Source: Phlebotomus papatasi
Lineage: Eukaryota; Arthropoda; Insecta; Diptera; Psychodidae
Assembly: GCF_024763615.1 (NCBI RefSeq)
Contig: NC_077222.1
Span: 93,095,417-93,159,416, forward strand
Direction of reading: 5' to 3'
Length of the DNA stretch: 64,000 nucleotides
The notes under the pieces: generated by a model
Seen by the model: the letters and a program-made list of their open reading frames with translations, nothing else
Databases searched by the model: none
What the model was told of the DNA's origin: nothing
Shown here: positions 10,400 through 23,524 of the stretch, piece by piece
Numbering within the stretch: the first letter of the stretch is position 1
Layout: every line of letters begins with the position of its first letter
Made by a program: the position numbers and the translations under genes

Positions 10400-12110
10400 C
10401 TGATAAATTCTCTGATTTCCCAGTTGTTAGCAAATAGCACACAGGAAAAAAAGTCTTGGAATAAACGAATGCAAAGAGAAAGGAAAATTTGGTGGAAATT
10501 AGCAAAAATATATCGTCACAATGCTGGTTTCTCCTTGTCGATTTTTGTATTGAAGGACAGAAAGGCCCAGAAGGACTGTGGGTGGCCTACACAAATGCCC
10601 ATGGTGAAAGCTTTGCTATAGCATGAGGAGATTTGCATAGGAATAGAATTAATTTGACAGACCAGAGAACCATCGCAAATCCTCAGATTAGCTTCAGTTG
10701 ATCCTCCTACGAATGTGTAGCACATTCCATTTAGGATGAAACGTCATGTCCTCTCACTCTCCCAGTGATATTTATTCCCCAAACACCGGCAAAAGCTCAT
10801 CACTCATTTCATCCTCAACACTAAGGGTCTTGGAAGGGCCACCAAATGTGACTATGAAGGACTTATGGAAAATACCAATAGAAGATGATATAGACATGTG
10901 CGAGAAAAAGTTTTTTCTCATTTTACTCGTTTACATCATCATCTTGTTTCACATTTTGTCGTTGGTTCTTGTCTCCTGGTGATGGGGTGATGCGAAGGGG
11001 GGGATCTTCTGGCCTGTGAGAGGAAATGTTGGATAAATGTTCATATGTTCGATATGAGATGGGGTGTTCATCTTTTAGTTGCAAATAACATACTCGAAAG
11101 CCATAGTACGTCTTCTTTGATGCTCATGAGTGACTCCATTTGAGATAGATCCAAGAGAAGTACTTGGAGTAGCGCATAATCCTGTTCACTAGATAACGAG
11201 ATTATAATTGAACATCTTCGCATTTACCAGGAAGCTTGATTAGTCAATTGTGAGTTTCACAGAGAAATGGATAAATAGTTACTGGGGCTACAAAACCCTC
11301 CGCCTTTTAGGGACCAGCTATACTTTCCATGACGACGACAGAGGCGAAAACACCAAAACCCGGGACGGCCTTATGAATTAGTTTTAATGAGATTCAAAGA
11401 CGACGTAATTAGTTTACCGTCTTTCAAATTATATTAACATTACGAGTGTGCAAGAAATGTTATAAAGTAGAATCATCAAGTTTTCCACCCCTGACAATAT
11501 TTTAAAGTTTTACACCACCCCCCCCTCCCCCCCCGCCTCCAAACCCCAAACCTTTAGCCTTCCACGAAAAGTCGGTGTATGTGGAGAAAGATACTGTGTG
11601 AATGAGAAGTCGACTTGAAGTATGTTCTTATATATGCACCAATTATGAGAATGCCTTATACTTTACCGTTTCTGGAGCGAGCAATTTACTTGAAAATTTC
11701 AAATGCAGTCACTTGCAGAATTTAGAAAGTTTCGCATTTAAACACATGCACACATTTTCACTGAAACTGCAATTCAAATGGGTGGAAAATTGAACCATGG
11801 CTAGTGGAAGTTGGAATAAACCCTAAAATACAAATTACGTCATTTCGCATTTGGTATAGTACATTGTTCTTAGACCAGAGGAATATATTGTAAATATAAC
11901 AGTTCATTGAATTTTGAATGCAAGCTGGGAAGGTCATTTGTTTACTCGAGTACCTATATCTAGTCAAGGACGAGACAATCAAGAGAGTGAATTTGCTGGA
12001 ACTCTGTTAAGGCTTTGGTTATAAATTGGAAAATATTCCGTAAAAAGAAGTAACAATGCCTTGTGAAATGATTGAACTCATAATTTACATGCTGTATATC
12101 CCAAAAGTAC
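10400..12110. other. no gene seen
   Basis: Short frames only. There is a C-rich tract at 11516-11540 and otherwise unique-looking sequence. Nothing supports an exon. Confidence 0.4.
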
Positions 12111-12119
12111 TTTAGCATC

Positions 12120-12300
12120 ATTTACGGTATACTGGTTCACAACCGATTTCGAATCGATTTAAAAACCACTCAAAAAATCCGTCAATATAGTTTAGGAGTA
12201 ATACGATGGATTAACGATTAAAAATTAGTTATCGCTTCATAACTGGTTCATTACCGATTTATAAATGACTCTAAAATGACTAAAGGAAAATCCAAGGATT
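12120..12300. repeat. fragment of the AACCGGTT repeat family
   Basis: Contains GGTTCACAACCGATTTCG, AATCGATTTAAAAACC, ATAACTGGTTCATTACCG. These resemble 3290-3420 but with heavy divergence. Confidence 0.4.
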
Positions 12301-12484
12301 AGGCACCTTCGTAACACATTTACATCGACGGTTAAAATTCATACAAATAACTTAGATTAGATTACAGTGGGGGCGGTTTCTTGCGGAATCGATGCACCCA
12401 GGCCTCCACTTGAGTCCATTATGCACCCCGGATTAAATTAACCCCTGTTGAAGGCAAGACGGTTCAAGCCTTTTCGGATAAATT

Positions 12485-12735
12485 CCATCAAACAGGGCAG
12501 ATTTAATCTTGATAGGTCGAATCAGACAGAACCGCTTTACTCAGCAGCTCCCATATGTTTTTACATAAGCTGAGGTAGTCGCACACATAGTGAATAACAG
12601 TCTCCTCAGGTTGACTGCATCCTCTACGCATTATGTTACAATTGACACCCATCCTATTCGGATGTCTGTTTAGACCGTGACCGGGTAGAAGATTGGCAAT
12701 CTGCCGGGCTCTCCAACGACCGTCTTCCACTAGGT
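12485..12735 (-). pseudogene. LINE C-terminal fragment (Cys-rich region)
   Basis: Minus-strand translation gives a run with GHGLNRHPNRMG, a CNIMRRGC pair of cysteines and then EETVIHYVCDY. The order Cys...Cys...Glu-Glu-Thr...His...Cys is the usual tail of jockey/I/R1-type non-LTR retrotransposon ORF2 after the reverse transcriptase, a presumed nucleic-acid-binding region. Only about 75 codons are open in one frame. Neither the reverse transcriptase nor the endonuclease is nearby, so this is a dead fragment. The clade is not certain. Confidence 0.6.
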
Positions 12736-12894
12736 AAGCTGTCCTTATCTAAATTGTTTATGAACAGTTTGAATACGCGGCAATCTCTAGTCGCGGCCCA
12801 TTCCATTTGATAAACTTTTAATAAACGTCCTTGTATAATAAATTTCCTCATTTACAAGGAAATCCCTACTGCAAGCTCGGGACCAATGAAGTGT

Positions 12895-13095
12895 TCGGAA
12901 CCTGTGTCCCGGAGGGGAATTCTGTAACGCCCTCGCAATGCCATATGACAAATTGGGTTCGAATCTTAGGACAGCTTTTTCGAAAATGCGATTCTGTAGC
13001 CGTGATATTGCCATTCCAGCTCACGTGGCATTGTCAGAAGTCACATGAGTTATTATAAGTTATTAATGGTAATGAAAAATAAATACAATACAATA
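12895..13095 (+). mobile_element. probable tRNA-derived SINE
   Basis: A box-B-like GGGTTCGAATCTT lies at about 12955, preceded by a tRNA-like stretch with CAATGCCATATGACA. The sequence ends in a tail AAATAAATACAATACAATAC. The head is repeated in reverse at about 13250-13310 (GCATTGTTAGGTTTCGAAC, GACAATGCCACG, GAATTCCCC), so two head-to-head copies may be present. Confidence 0.5.
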
Positions 13096-13419
13096 CATAT
13101 TTGAGATTTCTGGAAATTCAAATGACAATGAATTTTGTTAAACAAATCAACCAAGACGTACTGTATTTTCATAAAATCATCAAGTAAAGTGATTTCATTA
13201 AAAAATCAATGAATTTCATTTTCGAACTCATATGATGTAACAAAAAAAGCTCAAATGGCATTGTTAGGTTTCGAACTCACGCGTGACAATGCCACGAAAA
13301 TTACAGAATTCCCCTACAGGTGCACAATGGTTCCGATCAGTAATAACCTTTCGAAGAGACAAAGCCACTCCAAAGCCAAGCCAAACCTATTCGAATATGT
13401 TCGCATTGAGTTGAAATAT

Positions 13420-13442
13420 ATACATACATACATACATACATA
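13420..13442 (+). repeat. CATA microsatellite
   Basis: A short run of ACAT/CATA tetramers at the 3' side of the inverted SINE-like head. Confidence 0.7.
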
Positions 13443-14234
13443 TCTACCTATAAATTCGAAAAACATTTTTTTCTTAAATTTTCAAAAAACTTGTTCAAAC
13501 TTTATGGGTACTCTCGTCCCTAAAAATCTAGAGGTCAAATGTAAGGTTATCCCGCCAATACCCGCCATTTGCTTTTGCTCACCAACCTTGTAACAAAAGT
13601 CCAAGCGGGAGCGATATTTTTGCCAATACGGCCGATAATTTTGACATTTGGCAGCGCAGGAGATTGTTTTCAGGGAAGTTTTTCCTATTCTTCCTGATTT
13701 TGGTAAATTCTGATAGTGGATGAAGTGTTTTTTGGCTCTTGAGAAAGCCGAATGTGTCTGCAATGACATCGTGTTGAGAGAAATGTGTTTTAAAGTGTTA
13801 TTGTGTGAAATATTTTGAGGAATCTGTTGGCAAGCAGGAATTTGGTGTCTTTTTGACCACTTCCTGGACATCCCACAAGATACTGGTCAATAATTCTTCT
13901 TATTTTAGTGATCAACATTTTAAAGGAGTCATTTGACACGCAAAAAAATTTCACAAAATTGATATTATTGACTTTTGGAAAATTGAAGTTTGTCTCCTTT
14001 TCGTTCTTTTGGGGACGAGAGTACCCAAGAGTTTTCCAATTTTCCAGAGGCGGAAAAAATTCTTTCTCTACAAAAGTATCATATTTGACCACTAAGGCTT
14101 ACAATAAAGTGAGTTTTACTGAAATTCGCTCGCTGGATATGTTGTGGTCAGGAAAGAGTTAACAAGTTGAAGAAATTAATAATTTATATAAAGAAAAAAT
14201 TCAATAAAAACAATATAGAAAAAATATTCAAAAA

Positions 14235-14398
14235 AAAGCCGAAACCCCGAACGCCAAGAACTCGAAAAGGCCAAGTTCCTGAAAGCCAAAATCCCGAAAG
14301 CCAAAATTCCGAATGTTCAAAATCTTGAAGAGGATGAAATTATATGAAGGATAATGTGTAGAATAATTTCTCAAGACACAGAAATTTCCCTTTGCCTC
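14235..14398 (+). repeat. dispersed repeat with CCCGAAAGCC words, copy 1
   Basis: Starts with several AATCCCGAAAGCCAA-like units and continues GATGAAATTATATGAAGGAT, AATGTGTAGAATAATTTCTC and GAAATTTCCCTTTGC. The same order occurs reversed at 32679-32835, where the CCCGAAAGCC unit has expanded next door into a minisatellite. Confidence 0.75.
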
Positions 14399-14501
14399 GT
14401 CTTTCTTTGAATATGATATTAGATAGTGGTAGCTTATAGTGTGCCTTCGACGGAATGTTGAGGAAACCATTCTTTATTCTAAATATATACTTCACTTATG
14501 A

Positions 14502-14902
14502 CAGAATCACATTGACAATAGAATGCTCGCCGTAGCCTCACCGTATTTAGTTAATTTACGCATTTCCAATGCAATTCTTAAGCAAATTTTCCATTACTGT
14601 ATTACCTTATCTCATACTCAGTGGCACTAGGTAAAAATATTATAAGAAAATTGAAGAAATAAAACGAAAATTCGATAAACAGGTTGCAAAGAAAATTGTA
14701 CGAGAAATTAATTGTACAGTTGTTTCTGCTCACCGTTTATCGCATTTTCGTTTTATATCTTCAATTTTCTTATATTATTTTCACCCAGTGCCACCAAGTA
14801 TGAGATAAGGTAATACGGTAATCGTGAACTTGCGTCAGGATTACAATGAAAATGCGTAAATTAACAAAATACAGTGAGCATTTTAAGGTCAATGTGATTC
14901 TG
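14502..14902. mobile_element. 400-bp palindromic foldback element
   Basis: The left end CAGAATCACATTGAC mirrors GTCAATGTGATTCTG at the right end. The arms run inward through TTAATTTACGCATTT / AATGCGTAAATTAAC, TATTACCTTATCTCATACT / AGTATGAGATAAGGTAATA, and AAAATTGAAGAAATAAAACG / CGTTTTATATCTTCAATTTT. The spacer is about 40 bp near 14690-14735. No clear target duplication was seen. A 67-codon frame over the right arm is not a gene. Confidence 0.85.
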
Positions 14903-14909
14903 CCCTTAC

Positions 14910-17030
14910 TCTCCATTGAAATATTTATTAGCCTCATACAAAAATTCTTTGTGCAAATTATACGTAATGAAAAATTTCATATGGTGGCTAATTCTACCCC
15001 GTTCTCCCCTAATATTAATAACGCGGGAAATACGTTTTTCTCATGTTAAAATCTCCAAATTGGTGATAAAATAAGATTTGAGAAGGCTTATACAAAAATT
15101 ATTTAAATTAAAAGAATATTTTTCCAGGAAAAATATAATTCTCCATTGCAGACCTTTTAATTTTTTTATTCAGAGATATTGTGTACACAATGAATTTATT
15201 CTTTAATATCTCAAAACAAATATATTATATTCCCATTTTCATTTATTTGCTCGATTATCGATGATTGTTTTTCACAGATTTTTGGCTATACCACTTTGTT
15301 TGTTGTGTTTCTTTTTGACTATTTATATTTTAATGAAATGAAAAATCCTTTTTCAAACAAAGTGATATTAATAATACAATTAACAATACAGTTTCGCAGC
15401 TTTTTATCAGTTAAATATTATATAAAGGCGTTGGAAAGTATCATTAAATTTTAATATTTAATTTTTAAATTATTATTTTTGATAATGCTATAAAATGCGA
15501 CATTATTTTCAAGGCACATTTGGTAACAAATTCACAAGATAGAACGTTGCGTTTCTATCTTTCCAATTATTTCAATATTTCTCACCTTATCATCCCTCTT
15601 CAATAAAGACTATTACAAAACTTTTCCGTAAGAAATCTTAATTTTATTGTTCGAAAAACTACGATTTGAGATCACATCAAATAGCATCCCTCAAACTTTT
15701 TCAGAGAAGAAGAGTTTATCGTCTTAAGTCATCGCTAGTCAACTTTTATCTAATTATAATCTGTATCTGATTGATTTCGCAATTTATTGTCTCTGCTCTT
15801 CTCAAATCGCTCTCACAAACTTTCCAGACGAAATACCAGTTGAAAGTGTAATGAGCATAATTTACAATAATGAACAATGACATTTCCATTAAAACATTCT
15901 GTTTTGTTACAAAAGTCGCATTGCTTTTCAGGGACAAAAGCACTACTTAGTAAGTCAATAGCCTTTCGTGTGAACCTTTCACGATGTAATGAAAGGGAAC
16001 TTTTCAATAGAGAAATTTTGTTAGATACTTTATTCTATAACTAAAGCCAATGTGTATTAATTTTGCTGACAATTGAACCTCAAATGAAGTCAAATTGTTT
16101 GTATGATCAGGAGAAACATAGAATTTAAAGCTGGTTTGTCCTATTCTGTGGATACACACATTGTTGTTGGCAATCAATCGAGAAGTTCATAAATTATTTA
16201 TTGTCGTCAACTCTGGTGGAACTTTTATTGCGTTCATCGGGGCTTTTTGCGTTGAGCAAGCAGAAAACAATTTATTGGAAAATACATTCAAGGTGTTTCA
16301 CGTGCAGATCATGTGGGATTTCTGCCAAAGGGGGCGAAGATGAGGAAAAATCCACAAACCGCCCCCCAAAAGGTGCAAACAATCCACGTGGTGATATGAG
16401 TTTCCTCCCGGTCCCAGAAAAATGTCTGATGGTGCTCACAAGGGAGGAAAATAGATTTAAGCCTGGGTTTTCTTTGTCATTGGGGTGTGTAGTGTCAAAA
16501 ATAAAGTATCAAATGGTGCGTTAAACAATGTAACAATCGACAGATCTATTTATTTGAAAGCGTGTGCGATGTATTGGATTTCAAACATCAAACAAATAGA
16601 AATGTTCATCAAGCCACCAACCCAGATTTTCCGAATCATCCCCATGGAAAACACCATTGAGTTTACGAGGGAAATACATTCAGTAATGTTCAGTGTTACC
16701 AAATTCCATCCTCCATGACGTTTGAATATGGAAAAGGAATTATATTTGGTGAAAATGGCTATATAGACTTATTGGTTTTCACCCATCAAAGATATTTCAA
16801 TGGTTTTAATGATTTTCAACCAACCCCAAAAATATTCTTTGATCTTCATACGGTATAATGTGTCTTTTGTCGATAGTCAAACACAAAAATACACTGATAA
16901 AAAATTATTGGAGGTTTAGTGGCCAGGAAGAAATTAGTATCAAGCTGTATCAATTTATATAAATTTTGGTATGATAAAATAAGCTTTTTTTTATTGAGCT
17001 TACTCGGTATTTGATGTCTGGATATCCTAA
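14910..17030. other. no gene seen
   Basis: AT-rich to about 16100, then more balanced sequence to 16740 with overlapping frames of 60-107 codons. None has a recognisable motif or a paired splice site I would trust. An unrecognised host exon near 16150-16530 cannot be excluded. Confidence 0.35.
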
Positions 17031-17077
17031 GTAGCATAATTAGATCGTACTGACATAACTATTTTGGTAATGCACAG

Positions 17078-17190
17078 AAGGGAGAAGCGGGGCACCTTTT
17101 TAATGGGGAACCTTTGAAATTGGGGGTATTTCCTTATGGAACTCAGCCTTATCATAATGTAATTTAGCTCCAGGATTGATTTGTAGAGCC
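17078..17190. mobile_element. half of a GGGGCACC-type MITE
   Basis: Carries the left-end words GGGGCACCTTT and CCTTTGAAATTGGG, then CAGCCTTATCATAATGTAATT, as in the complete elements at 28386-28599 and 56573-56760. The second terminal repeat is missing. Confidence 0.6.
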
Positions 17191-17229
17191 TAATTATATT
17201 ATTTATTTTAATATTTATTTTGAGGTGTT

Positions 17230-17430
17230 TTAGGCCTTCCGCCGTTTCTGGGTATTGCACCCCTTGTGCCACGACAATGGACACCATAGAGGCAGAAGTT
17301 GTGTTGTACAGCATTTGTACTACAGGAAGAAGGGGTTCATAGTTTTCAACCCTTTCCCTGAAGTCTTGGGCAAGTCCGTCTGCCTTCTCATGGCGGACTG
17401 TGACATCCACCACAAGGAACTCCATCCTGG
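17230..17430 (-). pseudogene. possible C-terminal LINE endonuclease fragment
   Basis: The minus-strand frame reads VVDVTVRHE, then a DGLAQDF stretch, a NYEPLLPVV stretch, and VVAQGVQYPE. This pattern resembles the C-terminal region of some R2-like or related retroelement proteins (DVTVR-E ... L ... K-Y-L ... VV-G-G-P). It is only about 70 codons long, its upstream neighbours do not continue it, and a half MITE cuts it downstream. The family assignment is a weak guess. Confidence 0.3.
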
Positions 17431-17464
17431 TACTTTGCCTACAGATTCAGTCGGAGACGGTTGC

Positions 17465-19160
17465 TGTTTTACTTACTTTACTTAAGTGGCCACTTACGTC
17501 CCTTTAAGAGACAAGATCCCCTACACAACACCTCGTCACTCTACGCGATGTTTTTTTCTATCTCGTCCGGGGACGCCCGTTCCTCTTCGTCTCCTCCGGA
17601 TATCGCTCATACAGTTTCATAGGCATTCTCTCCTCTGGTATACAGAAAATGTGACCGAGCCAGTTCAATTTTCTCGTCCGAATATAGACAACAATGTCAT
17701 CCTCTCCATAAAGCTCCGCCAGTTCGTGGTTCAACCTTGTTCAGAATCCCCCTGTAGTTTCTTCAAGGAAAGACTCGTAGATTCGTCGTGGGACCCGTCT
17801 CTCAAAGACTAGCAGCTTTTTCTCCTCTGTGCGGTTCAAAGGTACCCTTTCCAGACCATACGTTATAACTGGCTTCAGTATGGTTCTGTATATTTTGATC
17901 CTAATTAACGGCGAGACGTTTCTTGATCGAAATATCGACGAGAGTGCAAAGTAACTTCTACTCCCTGCCACGAGTCTATCGTTAACCTCTATTCCGACCT
18001 CATTACTCATCGTCAGTACCGATCCGAGTTATTTGAAATCACTGACAACCTTAAAATGCCACTCGTTTAAAGTAAAGTTCTGATGACGGGATCTGGAAGC
18101 TGTGTTGCCAGTGACCATGTTCTTCGTTTTACTTTCGTTGACCTTCAGTCTCAGCCTCTCAGCTGCTGTGGTTACTTCGACTAAAGTCTCCTTAACCGCG
18201 AGTGTGGAGCGGCCCATGTTATTGATGTCATCCGTATAGGACAACAACTGTGAGGATGGCGAGGAGTTATAATAAATTCATGACCGCTCATTTTACCCGG
18301 ATTTGCTCACCGCATACTCCAGGGCGAGATTGAAGAGTCGGAGAGAGAGCATCCCCTTGCCTTAAACCGGAATCCAGTCTGAAACTTCCTGACTTCTCTC
18401 CTACCGCCTTTACTTGGCACATTGAACTAGAGATGATCATACTTACTAAGCTTATCAGCTTTAGAAGACAGCCAAATTCCCGCATGGAATTCCACAGAGT
18501 CTCTCTATCGATCGTGTCATAGGTCTGTCTGAAATCCACGAAAAGCTGATGTACTGAGATGTTATACTCCCAGTATTCTTCCATGGCGAATATTGAAGAG
18601 CTGATCAGTCGTAGATCTCCCAGGCCGGTAGCCTGAGTGGTACTCTCCAATGGCTTTCTCAGCATAAGGCTTCAGCCTATCTAAGATCAAGCACCTGGTA
18701 CACAGTGTCCAGGACCGCAATTCCTCTGTAGTTCTTACAGCCTAGGCGATCACCTTTCTTGTAGATTAGGATGATGAGTGCCACGTTCCAATATTTTGGC
18801 ATCTGCTTCGTTTCCCAGATTTTACGGATTAGACCGCGGATGCGGTTGAAAAGCTCATCCCCTCTATGCTTCACCAACTCCGCAGGGCTGTATTCCTCAC
18901 CTAGTGCTTTGTGGTTTGTCCACAGCTAGTATCTCCTCCACCTGTTCCGACAATCCATCGTTTGCGAACAACAGGTTTCGGAAGTACTCTTCCCACCTTG
19001 CTGCAACTTGAGGTGCTTGAGTGAAAAGGTGACCGGCTTTGTCCTTACACATCGACATCTGCGGTTGGAAACCGAAACAGTTGCCGTCGGGGAGGGAGAA
19101 AGTTTTCTCTTTACTGAACACATTCCCTGGATGTTTTCTCGACATTATCGTGATCATGAC
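17465..19160 (-). pseudogene. 5'-truncated LINE reverse transcriptase
   Basis: Read on the minus strand, frames follow in the order of a non-LTR retrotransposon ORF2. First comes a linker with AARWEEYFRNLL (about 19000). Next is an RT segment with WNVALIILIYKKGD and CKNYRGIAVLD (about 18780-18700), then HQLFVDFRQTYDTIDRETLW and GLRQGDALSPTL (about 18560-18340). The catalytic stretch SYTDDINNMGRS (about 18240) has YTDD where the family has YADD. Last is the thumb-like YRTILKPVITYGLE (about 17880). The pieces sit in different frames with stops between them, so the copy is dead. The endonuclease domain is absent, which is typical 5' truncation. The 3' end at about 17465-17490 is a short AAGT/TAAG-type tail. 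The clade is uncertain. Confidence 0.85.
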
Positions 19161-19199
19161 TGTGATAATATTATGGCGCTGGATCGTCCTGTTCTTGAT

Positions 19200-21180
19200 A
19201 TGGGTACCGAACTAACAGTAATACTATAAGAGAGATATCAACTTCTAGTCTTCAATAAGTCACACAAAAAACATTCCTTTATAGATATATTATAAATATT
19301 TATAAGTACGAAGGTTCAAGCTTAATTCGGTACATTGGTATACCACCGGTATATACTACCGGTTCACTGGTTTTCAGCGATGAAAGCGACCCAGCCTAGA
19401 AAGTCTCAAGGGGTAGACTCCACGCTTCAGTGAACTAATGGGTTGATGATGTCATGAATTAAGAAGGCAGCACATTAGGGATGCAGAATTGCAGAACAGT
19501 GGTAAGTGATGCGCTCACGTAGTTACAAATTCTTAGTCAGATCAAGACCAGCATTTTGATAGGTTACTGGTTCAACCAGTCAGTTCAGTAAGTACAAAGA
19601 TTTGTCGAAATTTGCTTTTACTATCTATTTTTACAGCGACCGTAAACCTAATGGTATGTTTTTCCCTAACGACCTCTACATATTGGAAGCAATTTTCGTA
19701 AAAAAAATAACTTTAAAAAAAAAATATTGACGTTTCCGCCTACAATAACAGGGTAAATTTTCTTTAAAAAGCAATTTTTATAAAATGCCTAACATTTAGT
19801 TCATGTGATCTCAAATCAAATTTAAATACATTTTAAATGTATTTAAAAAGTTGCAGTTAACGTATTGGAATTTTTAATCAGGCTAAAACAACTAAAGGTG
19901 ACAAATGTTCATAACAATTCTAGAAGTCTGTCATATATTTATAACAAAAAAAAATATATAACAAGAAAAGATATTTCGAGTGAAATCCCAAAGAATGCAA
20001 CTTGTCATCTATGTATCTGTCGAAATAGAAAACTTTGTCTCATCTTATAAATGGATGTTATAGTCTTGGTGAATCCAATCACTATAAAATTTCACCTCTA
20101 GGTTGTCATTCTTTCAGCCAGAATAACGAAACAAAGCAAATGGCAGGGAGTATTCCACAACAAAAGTGTCAATGTAAATATTTAATGAATTTTCCTTGAG
20201 ATATTTTTATCCGTTGTGCATTCTCATTTTCCCAGCGTATAGAATTCTTTTGAAGTCACCATTTGGGTACTGAGAACAAAGGGATCAACCAGGAAGATTT
20301 AAAGTTTTCAGCATGTTTGAATGGCAGGGATGAAAACATTGTGTGGAAAATATTTTCTCTGTGCAACGTAAATTTCATAATCTCGGACATTCCCTCAAAT
20401 TAAATTTACATAATATGGGAGTTGAAAGAGCTTCCCAAAATTTTGCGATATGATAATATTCCCTTAACACATAAATATGAAGCTGTAGGGGAGGAATATA
20501 TATTCCTGACTCTGGGATGGAAGAATTGGGTCATTTTGTGGGGTGGATGGAGATGAAAGTTGGAAAGTCGCTGGAGCTATTGTGTAATTATTATAAATAA
20601 ATTTTCAAAGTTTTCCACCATTTACCAAAAATGTGAGAAGGGATGTCATTACCAAGCAGCTTTTTGCACTTCAAATGGCAAAAGAAATGTCGTTGGATTT
20701 TTCCTCTTTCCTTATCCTTTCCCATTTTGGACACAAATTTCAACTCATTTTATTGTATGACACAACTTTCTCTCATTTTACCCCATTGAGGACACTCCAG
20801 CAATTTATACACCTTACAAAGAGGAAATTTAATTAGAGAGGAAGGTTGGAAAAGTATTTCGTCTACACTGATTCAAATATCCCTTGCTCCAAACTCATCT
20901 TCCTCTTTTCCCAATTTGGTATCCTTATGGTTAAAAAAGATATCCCGAAAGGGAATTGCTAAGATAAAAGGGGCGTTAAAGTGAAAGACACTCTGCAACG
21001 TGTTCGAATTCGTCACTTTGATGGAAATTCGTACTAATCAAATGATAAAATGTCTTGCTTACGTGTTATATGCTTGTATCGTATTTTCTATTTTGTAATT
21101 GAATGTCCTGTTTATCGGTTCTAAACCGATTTTAACCGATTTACCGCAAAATTTAATTTTCAATATCAACTCATTATTGG
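19200..21180. other. no gene seen
   Basis: AT-rich. It has a short relative of the GAGATATCAACTT dispersed word near 19225 and a CACCGGTATATACTACCGG inverted motif near 19344. No coding sequence is supported. Confidence 0.4.
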
Positions 21181-21187
21181 TTAACTG

Positions 21188-21438
21188 CACTGAGAGAAAT
21201 CCGAAAAAGCTAGAATAACATTCCGGAAATGTTTATTTTACCCTGCAGTATTGATCCAAAATCGGTGTAAATATAACCCTTTTTAGGTGTATTAGGGGGT
21301 AAAGTTACTCTTTTTCATTTTTATTTTACCCTTAATAAGGTGTAAAATTAACATTAAAAATGTTGATATATTTTTATACCTAAAAAGTGTTAAAGTTATG
21401 AGGAAAAAATGTTAATCGCACCCTCTTTTATTTCTTAG
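21188..21438 (+). mobile_element. CACTGAG-ended MITE, copy 4
   Basis: Starts CACTGAGAGAAATCCG, has the common middle (TTACCCTGCAGTATTGATCC), and ends in a decayed TTTCTTAGTA. About 250 bp. It is more diverged at the right end than copy 3. Confidence 0.8.
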
Positions 21439-22302
21439 TATGGTTGAATGCTATTAGGACAATTTCAAATTTATATTTCATTCCAACTACAACTATTCCA
21501 AAAACTAAGAAATACCAGTCGATATGAGGGAGGTGGTGTCATATAAAGACCCTATGTCGATATGTAACACTGTTTGACCACTATCTGTAGCTCCTGTAAG
21601 AAAGTTTAAGACCGGTGGTTTTCATGGAATAACTTTTCAGTTTAAGTCCACCAAATTCTGAAGAGATCAAATTTTTCCTTACCAACCGTTCTACACCTTC
21701 CTGATCAACTATCTCCCTTTTCTTCTCCGAATAATAAACACATTTCCTTTTTAAGATAAACACAAATATACTATATAATAATAGGATTTTCTATATTTTT
21801 CCTGAGCCATACTTTCCTTGATTTGACTTGATTAATTATTTTTTTATTTAAATAAAAATATAATGAATATAAATATAGACAACGCTTTGGGTAATATTAG
21901 GTGAGATTCTTAACAATCTCACCTACTATTTTATTTACCCTGATTCTCGTAGTTCCTTGTCCTTCTGGAACTCATATAAGGTTTCTTTTAGCATCATCTC
22001 ATTAGTAGTGGTGATACTTTTTATTTTCTTTTTTTATTGTAAAACTCCGAAATTGCAGGCTGGACGAAATTTGGCACAGCTTTTCTAATATTTTATAAAA
22101 ACTAATATCAGAGATCTTAAGATGATTCATAACTTCTTAATTTTCTCTTTGTTTTTCATATTTCACTATTTTCTCATATTTAAAAATCATATTTATGATA
22201 ATTTACTGACTACCTTTACAAAACTACTGTTCAATATTTTACAGAGTCAGTGATACAAATTTGTATAAATCGGAAAATAACGAGATTTAAATAGATACTT
22301 AG

Positions 22303-22876
22303 CCCGGCTTCAGACCTGAGACTAATGCCAGTTCCTCACTAAGATAGCTTAGTAGGTGACTGAGGATGAGCCAAAAACCTTTTCAGACCTAAAATGAGAC
22401 TTAGCGCTTAATTACTGACGTATTAAATATTGGCGGGCTGTCAAGTGACATTTCGAAGATAAACAGTGTCTTGTGACAAAATCATTTAGTGTTTTTCTCG
22501 ATTTTTATTAGTTTTGCTAAAATCTGAATAATAAATCCATAAATAATGAACACAGGAGTATGTATTTTATAAATCCTAATGATGTCTCAACCAACGTATT
22601 AAGGCTCTGAAAATGCGAGCCTATATTTTCATAGAGGCAAGTAGGAAACAGAGGAATAGGGCGGAGCGCCCCATACGCTTTGTCCAATTTCTGAATGTGG
22701 TGAAGAAACTTTAGAAATTTCATTTAGCTCCTTCATAAGGGCTGTGACAGTCGTCTAATATTCCTAAACGAGGACTAAGCTAAGTCTCCAAATTTTAGGG
22801 CTTAGCCATAACCAGATCTTTTCAGACCATGACTTAAATGCTAAGTCTCAGCCATAAGTCTTTAGTCTGAAGCCCG
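22303..22876. mobile_element. 574-bp inverted-repeat element with CCGGCTTCAGAC ends
   Basis: Left CCCGGCTTCAGACCTGAGAC and right GTCTTTAGTCTGAAGCCCG are inverted repeats. Both subterminal regions are rich in ACTTAG/CTTAG words (GACTTAGCGCTTA, GACTTAAATGCTAAGTC). The middle has no recognised protein. No unambiguous target duplication was found. Confidence 0.7.
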
Positions 22877-23304
22877 TATTAGGGTACAACAGGGTAATTT
22901 TGAATAGAATCTTAATTTAAACTCTGATATTTTTTCACTGTTTTGGATATGGGCGAAAGAAAGAGGCCACCAAGAAGTACTTTTGATTGGCTTGAGTGTA
23001 AGGACCCAAATAGATTCAGAGTGATCCTCGAGGACTCAGGCTAAATATTCTCGAGGAGGACCCAGAATTTATTTGTCCCTTATAAGGCTTGTACTTCTTC
23101 TTCGAAAACTAAAAATTCAAATATGGCCTATGTTCAAAATAATCCCGATGGCCCCTACTTCTATTACTTCTCTGTTCTGCACTACCACCAGTTATTGCTC
23201 TTGACCTAACTAACTAAGGTCTCGTCGGCACATAAATTTGTTGCACCCCACTGTTTTTCAGTTCGATACTCTTAATGAGCTGGGATTCTGATCTACTCTG
23301 TCGG

Positions 23305-23520
23305 AAGCTCAGTAGTTAAAGCAGACTCGTCTCTGCGAAGCATAAGGTCTGTCTTCCCTTAACGCATTCTAGATTAGATGGCCTAGATGATCAGTCTGTC
23401 GGAGCTTTTTGAGGCATATTTGCTTAATGACGTACCTTCTCAGTAGTAGTCATTACATCTCACAGTTACATACAGGCTGTAGCATTAATTAAAAAGATAG
23501 ATATATAGATAGATACGTCA
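23305..23520 (+). mobile_element. possible tRNA-derived SINE
   Basis: A tRNA-like box-A segment AGCTCAGTAGTTAAAGCAG is followed by GTCTTCCCTTAACGCATTC, then a body and a GATA-rich tail near 23490-23515. No clean box B was found, so this is only a candidate. Confidence 0.35.
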
Positions 23521-23524
23521 GTTA

